Shown: in pieces, positions 18,624 to 28,100 of the stretch
Position numbering within the stretch: position 1 is the first letter of the stretch
How the letters are laid out: the number at the start of each line of letters is the position of its first letter
DNA from: Neoroseomonas lacus
GTDB taxonomy: Bacteria; Pseudomonadota; Alphaproteobacteria; Acetobacterales; Acetobacteraceae
Direction: 5' to 3'
Assembly (NCBI RefSeq): GCF_014644535.1
Contig: NZ_BMKW01000001.1
Span: 616,233 to 680,232 of the forward strand
DNA length: 64,000 nt
Position numbers and translations under genes: made by a program
The notes under the pieces: model-generated
The model's database searches: none
Told to the model about the DNA's origin: nothing
Seen by the model: the letters and a program-made list of their open reading frames with translations, nothing else

Positions 18624-19880
18624 ATGGACTTCAAGCTGATCGTGGAGAGCCTCGGCGACCGGGAAGTAAAACTTTCTTGGTCGACGCGGGATCCGGATTG
18701 GGATGCTGGTACATACATGGTCGACCGCGCCAATCTGTTGCGCGCGAGTGAGGATCTACGTCGAGAGCTGCGAGACATCACCAACCTCGCGCTCGACGCC
18801 CAGAGGAGAGGCGCCGTACCGGATTTCGTCGCCCGGCTGGAGTCGCTTCGCAGCGCCGGCGCGGTATTGTTCAGTGCTATCTTCGACGCGCAGGGTGGTG
18901 AGCAAGACCAAGCGAGGGCGATCCGGGACGAGTTGCAGAACCATGCCCGCCGGATGGCCGCCGGCGAGGCCACATCGGTCAATCTTGCAATCGTGCTGCG
19001 CGACGACGGTGTGCTGGTGCCTTGGTCCTTTGTCTTCGATGCAGACGCCGTGCCGGACAACGTCGATGAGGCTCCGGACAGCCGCCGCGCGCTGCGCCTT
19101 CGCGATTTCCAAGGATTCTGGCTTTCGGATTTCCGCATCCGCCAGCGCTTCGCGGGTCTCGACCGACTGCCCAACATGCCCCGAGCGACGCCAGATTTCC
19201 GCGGCCTGCACATCGTCAATGAACAACTCTTTTCTGACGCGATGAGCGTCTTGCGCGATCGTGCAAACGCTGCGGATCGAGTGAAGGATGTCTTTTTCCG
19301 GCCCGTGCGCGGAAGCAGTCTTGTGCGCGACTGGGCGGCGACGCGGGCGGAATGGGCGCGCATCAGGGACACCAACGACAGCTTGGTATTCGTGTTCGGT
19401 CACTCCGATGGCGAGACGCTGGAGCTGGGCGAGACGTCCGCTGGTCAGGATCGCCGACGGTACGCGATGAGTTCAGCCGCTTTCCGCGACCTGATCCGGA
19501 AAGTGAACGCGAACAGCGCTTCAATCTGCTTCCTGAACGCCTGTCGCACCGCCTCGCCGGACCCGAACGCCGGCGGAGCGCTGTTCAACGCAAGCTTTCT
19601 TAAGGCAACGCGGCAGAAGGGCTTCCATGGCTTCATTGGCACAGAAGCCGAGGTCGGGAACGCGGATTCACTGCAGTTCGCCTCCGAGTTCCTGTACCTC
19701 GTCTACGCTGAAGGCTTCTCGCTGGGCGACGCGTTCGATGCGCTTGCCTCTCGCGAAGACCTGCTGCCGTTCAATCTCTACTACTCATGCTTTGCGGTGC
19801 CGGAATTCCGCATACCGAAGCCTGAAGTCGTCAACACGGGAGCTGCATTCGACCCGCCGGTCTTGGCGGAGCATGGCTAA
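18624..19880 (+). CDS. CHAT-domain caspase-like protease
   Basis: A 418-residue cysteine protease of the CHAT (caspase HetF-associated with TPRs) family. The catalytic dyad is visible: His260 in LVFVFGHSDGE and Cys307 in ASICFLNACRTASP. The DDGVLVPWSFVF segment is the usual upstream strand, and FHGFIGTEAEVGNADSLQFA follows the Cys as in other members. The N-terminal 130 residues are an uncharacterised domain, not TPRs. The ATG at 18624 has GGAG eight bases upstream and starts the homologous region; an earlier frame start at 18501 adds a poor leader. Its TAA overlaps the next ATG (TAATG), so it is coupled to a STAND NTPase. It is probably the effector or signal-relay protease of a conflict system. 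Confidence 0.88.
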   Translation: MDFKLIVESLGDREVKLSWSTRDPDWDAGTYMVDRANLLRASEDLRRELRDITNLALDAQRRGAVPDFVARLESLRSAGAVLFSAIFDAQGGEQDQARAIRDELQNHARRMAAGEATSVNLAIVLRDDGVLVPWSFVFDADAVPDNVDEAPDSRRALRLRDFQGFWLSDFRIRQRFAGLDRLPNMPRATPDFRGLHIVNEQLFSDAMSVLRDRANAADRVKDVFFRPVRGSSLVRDWAATRAEWARIRDTNDSLVFVFGHSDGETLELGETSAGQDRRRYAMSSAAFRDLIRKVNANSASICFLNACRTASPDPNAGGALFNASFLKATRQKGFHGFIGTEAEVGNADSLQFASEFLYLVYAEGFSLGDAFDALASREDLLPFNLYYSCFAVPEFRIPKPEVVNTGAAFDPPVLAEHG

Positions 19881-22800
19881 TGGCAATCCTGATGTCCGCG
19901 CCGGAAGCTTTCTCAACCCAGGAGGCCCCCCCCGCATCGGGAACGCGGAGCGTCTGGCCGCGCGAACCCTACAAGCGACTGGACTTCCTTGAGGCGCGCG
20001 ACGCTGCGTTGTTCAGCCAACGCGACCGGGAAGTTCACGAAGTGGCCGGTTTGGTCGAGGACGCGTCTACTCGGATCCTTCTGCTCCATGGTCTTAGCGG
20101 CGTCGGCAAGTCCTCGTTTCTGCGGGCGGGGTTGGTGCCGCTGCTCTCAATGCCGGATCGTGATGTACCCTTCTTCCTACTGCGCAAGGAGCGTGGCAGC
20201 GGCGAGCCAATCTTTCTCCGCGCGACAGACGATCCGATCGGTCAGCTGCATGCGGCCGTGCTCGACGCAGCCGAGGGCGACCGGCGAATTGCGGACGATG
20301 TGCGTGTGCACATGCGCAAGGAACTCGCCGTGCCTGACGGTCCGCGCGACGGTCTCGACCGAAACGTCCTCGCGGCCGGGCTGACGCGTGCGATCGCCCA
20401 CATGCAGCGCCGGTTGCCCGGCAGCCTTCTTCTGATCGTCGACCAGGCCGAGGAGGTGCTGACGCTGGGGCAGTCCCGCGACCCGCAGGACCGCGCCGCG
20501 GCGTTCTTTGCCTGGCTCGAGGAGATTGTGCGCGAGCGCCTCGACATTCGGCTGATCATCACGCTGCGAACGGAATATGTCGGCCAGTTCGGCGCACGTC
20601 TGTCGATGCAGCCAACACGGACCGTCACCGCGGCGGTAAACGCTCGCGCCGGGCTTGAAGATTATCTCCTCAATCCGCTGAACGACGAGAATCGACTGGT
20701 CGACATCATCCTGCGGCCGACGCAACAGGAAGCAGTCGACGCATATCCACCGCCCTTCGAGACCTATCACTTCACTTTTGAACCGGGCCTCGCCGAACAC
20801 ATCGCCAGGGATTGCCTGAACCAGGCGCGCGGCACCAGCGCGCTGGCGCTTGTGCAGGTGGTCTGCGCCGACCTCTACGACGCTGCCCGTGCGCGCGTGG
20901 AACGCCGGAATGGCGGCGCGGTCGTGGTCACGGCTGCAGACTATAGGGGCCGCGGTGTCGATGTGGCACTCGATTCATACATCGACACCGGCATCACGCA
21001 TGCGGTGGACCTCCGGGAGCCCGCGCGCATCAGCCCCGACCAGCTCGAGCGTTGGCGCGAAGTGCTGTCGGCCCTCGTCGCGCGTGACGAGGGCGGCGCC
21101 GTTCGCACCCAGATGCTGCCACGCGCGGCGTTGCTGGATGCGGCCGGTCAGGTGCGTCTCGGCCGGGATGCCGTCGCGGTGATCGATCGCATGCCAGGGC
21201 AGCGCTGGCGCCTTCTGCGTCGCGCACCCTGGCAGGGTGATGGCGATGCCGGATTGAGCCTGGGCCATGACGTGATCGCCGGCGCCCTGGCGCGCTGGAA
21301 GGAAGCCGAGAAACCTAGGCGGGAGGCAAAACGCAGCCGCCGCCGGGCACGCCTTGCCATCGTTGCCGCCCTTGGCGTGACCATTCTGTCCGTTGTCGGC
21401 GTTGGCGCCTGGAGCATTCTGTCGACAAAGCAGACCATGCACCGACTGACCGAGGCGGCCCGGCTGAACAACGCTGAACTTCGCTTGCCGCTGCTGTTGG
21501 TGGCCGAAGCGATGAACGAGGCGCGCGACGCTCCCTTCTTCGTCAGCCCGTTCATCAGCGCTGACCGCGAAGATGCCCGCCGCGTTATGGTGGAAACGTT
21601 GATCACCTCGCCAGTGCTGGGCGACACCTTTGCGGCGGTCGGTTACGACCGGGCGCGACGGATGGTGGCGACATTGTCCCGGGAGGGTCGCCGGCAGGTG
21701 ATTCGCGTTCACGCCTTCGGGGCCTCCCGCGCCCCGCCGGTGACCGTGCTCGATGAGGCTTGGCTGCCACCTAATGACCCGCCGGGCCAACCGCCGGCAC
21801 TGGGAATCCTGGCGCCATCCGCCGGCATGCCACCGCTGGTCGTGCTGTATGAAGACCAGGTCCTTCGGATGTGGCCGCTGCCCATTCAGCCGGGTGGCAG
21901 CACACAATCGGCTGCGCCGACAGGCGAACTGGCGGCCACGGTCGTCACATGGCGCGGTGCGGGCCCACGGGCGCCGGTGCCCGGCGCCCGTGAGCTGCTC
22001 CTGCCGTCGGATTTCATCGAGAACCCGCCCTTCCCGCCGATGGGTGAGGTCGACGGCGGCAGGCTGCATTTCCTCCATTGGGTCATGGTTGGCGGCCGGC
22101 TGGAGAGGTTGCGGATTTTGCGCACCTCCGCCCGGGCTCCGCAGGACGGGCTGCCGGTGATCGAACCGGTCCATAGCGAGAATAACCGCATGGCCTGGGA
22201 AACGAGTGGCTCCTATGGCGGTACCCGCATGCCGGTGATCGACGAGGGATGCGGAGGTCGGTACGCGTTCCTGGGAATTCCGAAGGGGCAGCCCGGCACC
22301 AGCGCGACCCTGAACGTCTACCGCGGCGGCTTCGGCACAACCCAGGTGATCGAGACCCCGCTGAGTGACGCTGGCTCATACGACCCGACGGCCCCTTCCG
22401 CCTGGTCGGTCGCTCACACGCCCGATTGCCGCTATCTCGTGGTCCGCGACGCGTCCGCGTCACTGCGCGTGATCCCGGTGGCCGAGCCCGATGCGCCGGC
22501 CGGAGCGGGCCCCCTGCGCCGCACATTGAGGCGCCGGATCACGGTGCCATCACAACTCGCGCAAGTCGTACCTGCCGGCTATTCGATGGCGCAGCCGTTC
22601 CTGGCCGCGGCCACCGCTTCCGCGGCGGACGGGGCCGAAATGCTCCGCGTCGCCTGGTTGGTGCCCAGCGGGGTAGCCATGATCGAAGCGGGGTTCGCAC
22701 TCGGGGAACAGGCCGAGTTGGATCCTTCACGCCTGCTTTTTGCGGACCTTCCTCGCGGCTCCGGCTGGGGACGCCTTTCGTTCAGTGAAGACGGTGCGCT

Positions 22801-23065
22801 GCTATTCGTCGAGGCGCGCGCCGGCTTCGCGGATCAGGCTGTGCAGCTGCGCGTCTTCGATCTGCGCAGTGAGGCACGCCGTCGTGCGCTGCAGTCCCGC
22901 AGCGATGCCGAGTTGTTCGCCCTCGGCTGCGATACGGCCGCCACGGCAGGGGAGCTCGGCAACCAGATGACACTGGTCGAACAACTGGCATGGCTAAATG
23001 AACGGCCGATCATCAAGAATGGTAGGTCGAGCGCGCGTCAACCATGCCCCCAGGCCGCGCGGTAA
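19880..23065 (+). CDS. STAND NTPase with membrane anchor and C-terminal sensor-like domain
   Basis: A 1061-residue protein of the novel-STAND class. PYKRLDFLEARDAALF at residues 30-45 is the usual lead-in, Walker A is GLSGVGKSS (71-79), Walker B LLLIVDQAEEV (183-193) and LIITLRTEYVGQF (225-237) a sensor-like strand. A helical arm continues to about 480. A basic stretch (RREAKRSRRRARL) precedes one hydrophobic helix at 491-514. By the positive-inside rule the NTPase is cytoplasmic and residues 515-1061 lie outside the membrane. That part is beta-rich and may be a degenerate propeller; I could not define repeats. Such NTPases oligomerise on ligand sensing and activate a partner, here most likely the CHAT protease. 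Confidence 0.85.
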   Translation: MAILMSAPEAFSTQEAPPASGTRSVWPREPYKRLDFLEARDAALFSQRDREVHEVAGLVEDASTRILLLHGLSGVGKSSFLRAGLVPLLSMPDRDVPFFLLRKERGSGEPIFLRATDDPIGQLHAAVLDAAEGDRRIADDVRVHMRKELAVPDGPRDGLDRNVLAAGLTRAIAHMQRRLPGSLLLIVDQAEEVLTLGQSRDPQDRAAAFFAWLEEIVRERLDIRLIITLRTEYVGQFGARLSMQPTRTVTAAVNARAGLEDYLLNPLNDENRLVDIILRPTQQEAVDAYPPPFETYHFTFEPGLAEHIARDCLNQARGTSALALVQVVCADLYDAARARVERRNGGAVVVTAADYRGRGVDVALDSYIDTGITHAVDLREPARISPDQLERWREVLSALVARDEGGAVRTQMLPRAALLDAAGQVRLGRDAVAVIDRMPGQRWRLLRRAPWQGDGDAGLSLGHDVIAGALARWKEAEKPRREAKRSRRRARLAIVAALGVTILSVVGVGAWSILSTKQTMHRLTEAARLNNAELRLPLLLVAEAMNEARDAPFFVSPFISADREDARRVMVETLITSPVLGDTFAAVGYDRARRMVATLSREGRRQVIRVHAFGASRAPPVTVLDEAWLPPNDPPGQPPALGILAPSAGMPPLVVLYEDQVLRMWPLPIQPGGSTQSAAPTGELAATVVTWRGAGPRAPVPGARELLLPSDFIENPPFPPMGEVDGGRLHFLHWVMVGGRLERLRILRTSARAPQDGLPVIEPVHSENNRMAWETSGSYGGTRMPVIDEGCGGRYAFLGIPKGQPGTSATLNVYRGGFGTTQVIETPLSDAGSYDPTAPSAWSVAHTPDCRYLVVRDASASLRVIPVAEPDAPAGAGPLRRTLRRRITVPSQLAQVVPAGYSMAQPFLAAATASAADGAEMLRVAWLVPSGVAMIEAGFALGEQAELDPSRLLFADLPRGSGWGRLSFSEDGALLFVEARAGFADQAVQLRVFDLRSEARRRALQSRSDAELFALGCDTAATAGELGNQMTLVEQLAWLNERPIIKNGRSSARQPCPQAAR

Positions 23066-23101
23066 CCCGCGAGCTGGATTGCACCTGAAGGGAGCCATGC
23101 C

Positions 23102-24169
23102 ATGACGGCCGTCTTGGATCGCATTGCGCGCTTCGTCGGCGGGCTGACCGCCGGACCCACGCCACTTCCGACCGTCGCGACCCTGCCGGCCGCGCAGTGC
23201 CTGCCGCCCGGCAGCGCGGAAGCCGAGATCCCGCGCGACGCAGCGTATTTCACGCTGCGGGTGAACGAGCTGCATCTGGCACAGGGGCGTGAACTCTGGG
23301 CGACCTATGACCCGATGGTGATCGTTACCTCCAACTTCATCCACGGCACCGAGCGCATCACGGTGCCGTTCGTCGTCGGCCCTTCGCTCCTGAAGGAGCA
23401 CGCTGGCGCCGGCGTGCCCCACGGCGTGCTGATTCAGGACACCACGGTCGCCGGTCCCTATCCCAACCGAGGCGGGTCTGTGGCAATAGCCATCGTGCTC
23501 TACCGCGTGCGACGGGACGACTACGCGCGTAAGCTGCTGCAAATCGTCGAGGGTGTATCGGGCGCAATCGGCCCAGCGGCAGACATGGGATTGCTGTCGA
23601 AGGTTGGCGGCCCGATGCTCGATGGGCTTGAGGCCCTGCTGGGCATGGGCGCAACAGTACCGATTGCCGGACATCGGATCGAGTATGACACGATGATCCA
23701 GGGCGGCCTGCGTTCCTGGTACGCGGCCCTGATCGACGCGCCACGCGTCGATCCCAAGGCGCTGTGCGTCGAGCATGGCCGGCTCCTGCATGCCAACGGG
23801 GAAGGCCGGCAGCCGGTTCGCGATGCTGACTACGTTTTGTACAGCCTTACGGGTCAGGTCAGCCGCGAAGACGAACGGACCTTGCCCTTCTATGCGATGT
23901 ACCTGCGCGCCGTGCGCGACGCCGCCGCCGGGACGGATGAGGCATGGAAGGCGGCAAAGGCAACCCTCGCTGAATGCTGGCAGCAGATGGCCGTTAGTCC
24001 GGACCTCACTCCCGGCCAAGCCGGATCCCTGATCGACAGCTATCGTACCGAACTGCTGGCCACCCGCGATCGCGCGCGCAAACTGTCGGAACTCTCGGTC
24101 GGCCGACCGTCCGAAGTGCCAAAGGACGCATCGCGCTTTTCGACAGCGTCCGCGCTGCTGGATCTTTAG
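23102..24169 (+). CDS. Unrecognised third protein of the CHAT-STAND cassette
   Basis: A 355-residue protein, starting at an ATG with AAGGGAG upstream and 36 bases after the STAND gene. I do not recognise a family. The N-terminal half is beta-rich (YFTLRVNELHLAQGRELWAT, GTERITVPFVVGPSLL, SVAIAIVLYRVRRDDYARKL). The middle has a glycine-rich, amphipathic stretch at roughly residues 156-190 (GVSGAIGPAADMGLLSKV and GLEALLGMGATVPIAG), and the C-terminus is helical. It has no signal peptide and no clear transmembrane helix. Possible roles are protease substrate, adaptor or regulator of the CHAT-STAND pair; none is demonstrated by the sequence. Confidence 0.7.
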   Translation: MTAVLDRIARFVGGLTAGPTPLPTVATLPAAQCLPPGSAEAEIPRDAAYFTLRVNELHLAQGRELWATYDPMVIVTSNFIHGTERITVPFVVGPSLLKEHAGAGVPHGVLIQDTTVAGPYPNRGGSVAIAIVLYRVRRDDYARKLLQIVEGVSGAIGPAADMGLLSKVGGPMLDGLEALLGMGATVPIAGHRIEYDTMIQGGLRSWYAALIDAPRVDPKALCVEHGRLLHANGEGRQPVRDADYVLYSLTGQVSREDERTLPFYAMYLRAVRDAAAGTDEAWKAAKATLAECWQQMAVSPDLTPGQAGSLIDSYRTELLATRDRARKLSELSVGRPSEVPKDASRFSTASALLDL

Positions 24170-24286
24170 AGGGATGTCCGACGTTCATGAATCAGCGCTG
24201 GTCGCGAAGGCACTGCGCCGTTCTCGGGTATCGCGCTCTGCCGATCGAACCCGACGGGAGATCCATGCACGCTTGGCACGAACTCC

Positions 24287-24516
24287 GTAAGTGTCCTCCC
24301 TCGGCTGGCTTGTGGCGCGGTGCGCTGGTCTGCTGACCTGCGCGGCTGCCGGGCGGCGCGGATGTCGGTTGTCGCCCTTACGCATAGGGGTATGGACGTT
24401 GCCGGACGTCAGCGGGGTGAGTTGATCAGCGTGGTGCAGCCGCGTCGCCGCTGGCCGACGGAGCAGAAGCTGGCGCTGGTTGAGGAGGCGATGCGGGCGG
24501 GCTCGTCGGTGGCGGG
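24287..24516 (+). mobile_element. Truncated IS66-type element (left end and start of TnpA)
   Basis: GTAAGTG at 24287 resembles the GTAAGCG-type terminal bases of IS66 elements. A frame beginning ATG at 24392 gives LISVVQPRRRWPTEQKLALV and then EEAMRAGSSVA, the start of a TnpA-type helix-turn-helix protein of the IS66/IS3 kind. Homology is lost abruptly at about 24516, after which an unrelated frame takes over. The remaining IS66 genes are absent, so only the left end survives. Confidence 0.55.
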
Positions 24517-24587
24517 TTCTGGATCAACGCCACACCGTCCACCGTGCGCTCCACACCGACGCAGGCCAGCGCTGGAGCCCGCTCCAC

Positions 24588-24869
24588 ATGCGGACCGACG
24601 ACGACCCCGTCCTCACCCAGCCCTGGGCCGTGGACTTCACGATCGCCGTTAACCGATGGTCGGTTGCGTGGCGCCCCATGTTCGAACGCAACGACCATGT
24701 CGGCCTCATGCTGTCGATCATCCCCTGCGAGGCCGCCGAGGAGGTCGAGAAGCTCATCGCCGGACGCCCGCCCGCAGTCCGCAACCTCATTGGCCGCGCC
24801 TACCACCACACCCCAAGAGCCGTCTGCGCCATCCGCGCCTACCGGCGACAACACGCCGCACCGCCCTGA
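24588..24869 (+). CDS. Short ORF of unknown function, possibly a gene fragment
   Basis: A 93-residue frame starting at ATG 24588 with coding-like third-position GC. It reads DDDPVLTQPWAVDFTIAVNR, WSVAWRPMFERNDHVGLMLS, and AAEEVEKLIAGRPPAVRNLI. I recognise no family. The same frame is open upstream to the IS66 breakpoint, so the ORF may be the 3' part of a gene cut by the insertion or by a later deletion. No gene is seen between its stop and 25119. Confidence 0.3.
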   Translation: MRTDDDPVLTQPWAVDFTIAVNRWSVAWRPMFERNDHVGLMLSIIPCEAAEEVEKLIAGRPPAVRNLIGRAYHHTPRAVCAIRAYRRQHAAPP

Positions 24870-25119
24870 ACCGACCAACGTCGACCCGGGCCAGCCGTGG
24901 GTTCCAGGGAACGGCTACAGCGGATCGGTGGGGAGCCAATTTCAGCTAGCGACGGAGCAGAACGAGAGCCATGACGCGCTCATCGACAGAACGCGGGCCG
25001 TCGGTGTCGCCATCAGGCCGTTTATCCAACCCGGTCTCGACAACCCGTTGGAAGCACGGCTGTCCTGACCATCTAACCGCCGTTGCGGGACAGGCTACGG
25101 AGACCGCTCTGCTCCGCCG

Positions 25120-28100
25120 TCACGGTGGCGCTGAGACCCTCATGGCCCGGCAGCCGACATTGTTGGACTCCGGGCTCGTCACCAGGACCCGCCAGAAGGC
25201 GGCGAGATCGGTGATGTCCGTGAGCTGCGCCTGCGGGTCGTTGTCGGTGCCGGCCAGCGCCAGCAGCAGCATGCCCTTGTAGGCCTGGCCGGGCGCGACA
25301 TCCGCCGGCGCGTCGAAGATCAGCCCGGGCCGTGTGAAGCGGGAGGCATTGGCCGGAACCGTCACAGTGGCCGTGCCGATCTCCGTCCATCCGCCGGCCT
25401 GCTGGAAATTCGGGAAGACGGCGCGCAGCAGCCGCACCCTGATCTGCTGCTGCGCCGCCTGGCGATTGTGGACGCGGACGAAGATATGGTTACGCGTACC
25501 CGCCCGAAGCGTGTCCCCGAGCCGCCGGTCGGTCAGTGAGGCGAAGGCGGTATCAGGGTTGGCCTCGGCCGCCTGGCGCACGACGATGTCGTGACTGCGC
25601 GCGCCCCAGGCGATGGCGCCAACCTCGCCGGTGTCATCCACCGCGTCGCGCGTGAACAGCGCACCCTGGCTGCGCACCAGCCGCATTGCCGCGCGGCGCT
25701 CGGCACGCACCAAGCTGGCCGCGCCGTGGGCCCGCGGATCGACCTGCAGGGTCGGCGCCGGTGCGCCCAGCGCATCGCGGGCGTGGCTGGCGAGCGCCAG
25801 CAGCGCAACGTTGCGCGGCAGGTCGAGCGGCGCATTCCAGACGAAGCGCGCCACCTGCGGCTGCTCCGGACCGACCTGGCTGAGCGTCACCTCGCCGGCG
25901 CGCTGCCACACGCGGTCCGGTGCCGGGGGCGCGGGATAGGTCGTCCAGAAGTCGGCATCGAGGTCGGGCGCATCGCCGGCCCCGTCCGGCCGCGCGAAAT
26001 ACAGCCCGACCCGCACGTCATCCACACGGTCGAAGCCGGTGTTCTGCACCTGCACATAGACGTGGTTGACGTCGCCGCGCCGCAATACGCCGTTGCGCAG
26101 TTGCTCGTCGAACTCGGCGCCGTCCATCACCTGGCCGACATCGAAGGAAACCGGTGCATCGACGCGGATATCGAAGCCACGCTGGTGGTCGAGCGTCACC
26201 TGCGGCGCCGCGGCGGGCCCACGCAGCCGCGGGTCGAAAGTGAGGTCCGCCGCACCCGCATGCACCCGGCCGTCATCGACGACGCTGGTGCGGATCAGCA
26301 GCCGTACCGCCGGGGTGCCGGCGAGATCCACCTCGAACATGCCGCGGCCGAAGCTTGCTGCGCGCAACAGGCGCTGAGTCACATTGCCGCCGCCGTCGCG
26401 GAATTCGGAGAAGGCGAGATCCTGCACCAGCACCAGCGGCATGCCCGCATTCAACGTCCGCCACTGCGCCTGCGGCGCGGGCCCGGCCGCAGCACCCGGA
26501 ACGACGCCCCGCGCGACATAGACCCCCGCAGGCGTGCCGACATAGAGCGTCTGCGGATCGGTCAGTGCCGCGCCGGCCGTTGGGTCGAAGCGGATACAGG
26601 TGGCCGCACTTGGCGGCAGCGAGTCCGCCGCCACCGCCCTGTTCGAGATGTCGAACCAGTTGGCGCCCGCATCGCGCGACAGGAAGGCAGTCGTCACGGG
26701 GTTGTCCACCACCACGGCGACGATGTTGGTGTTCTGCGGATGCACCGCGATGTCGGCGATCCGCGTGCCGGCCGGGATCGGCGCCGCGTGCTGCGGTGTC
26801 CAGGCCGTGCCGCCATTGGTGCTGCGGAAGATGTCGCCGACGCTGCTGCCGATCCACCAGGTGTTGGCCGCGTCGCTCGCCGCGACCGCGATCGCCGAGA
26901 CCTCCCCCGCTGCACCGAAGGCCGGCGTGCCGAGCGGGTTGAACACCGTGCCGTTCACCGAGCGGTAGGGCCGATTCTGCCGCGCCACGATCCAGGTGTT
27001 GGCAACGCCGGTCACCGCCTCCAGCCGGCCGCCGAACACGCCGCTGTCGGCGGCGACGAAGTTGTTGAAGATCTCCGTCGTGGTCGAGCGCATGGTGCCC
27101 ATCCCGGGCGTCTCGACATCGGGAATCGGGTTCACCATCGCATTGGGCCCGCCGACGGTGCCTGCCGCGGGTGAATCGATGCGGGAGCGGCGGAGGCCGA
27201 ACTGCGTGCCCCCCACGCCCTGCGTCGTGGTCAGGAAGCGCCGCGGATCGCCGGGCTCGAAGCCCATCGCCCCGCCGTCGGCAGTGTCGAGATAGTACCA
27301 AGATGGCCCGCCATAGCCGACCCAGGTGCCGTTGTCCTGCAGCCCGCCACCGCTGATGAAGGGAAAGGTCGGGTGCACGGTCACGTCGTAGAACTGCGCG
27401 CCCAGTATGCCGTGGCTGCGCTTGCGCCAGCGCGTCGCGCCGGCCTGGTCGCTCGCCAGCGCGATGCCGCCGTCATTGGCCGACCAGAGCCGCGTGGTGC
27501 GCTCTGCGGCCTGGCGCTGCGGCGTGCCGACCCCGGTATTGGCCAGGAGTTGCCGCACATCCGCGAGATCGAACGTTGCATCATGCTGGTCGGCATGCTG
27601 CGAACGGTCGCCGCGGTCGTAATTCGCGCTGTCGATGATGCGCGTCCAATTCGCGCCGCTGTTGACCGAGCGCGCCAGATGCACCGACCCGGCCGCCAGG
27701 ATCGCCGGATTGGTCGGATGCACCGCGAGCGTCAGGGCGTACCATCCGATAACGCTGCCCTGCTCCGGCCCTGAGGCACGCTGGCGCCAGCGCGCACCAC
27801 CATTGTCGGAATGGAAGACCCGGCTCGGCGCCCCGCCGGCCAGGGCGGCGATGTAGTAGAGATGCTGCGGCTGCGCCTCGCACAGTGCGAGCTTGATGCG
27901 CCCGCTGACATTCGTGACCGCCGGCACCGGCAATGCGACGAAGCCGGCACCCGCTGCCGCCGCCCCGAGCCGTGCCCAGGCGACGCCGGCATTGAGGCGA
28001 TAGATGCCGGTCGCCGTGTCAAAGGTCGCTCGGAACAGGCCGCCGCCCCGCACGGCCGCGTAGACCGTGAAGGTCGCCGGCGGCGCCGCCTGGGTGCGGT

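Noticed and set aside
23102..24169. Bacterial gasdermin as third gene of the CHAT-STAND cassette
   Set aside because: Length, N-terminus and absence of a near-terminal Cys do not match; kept only as an unclassified protein.
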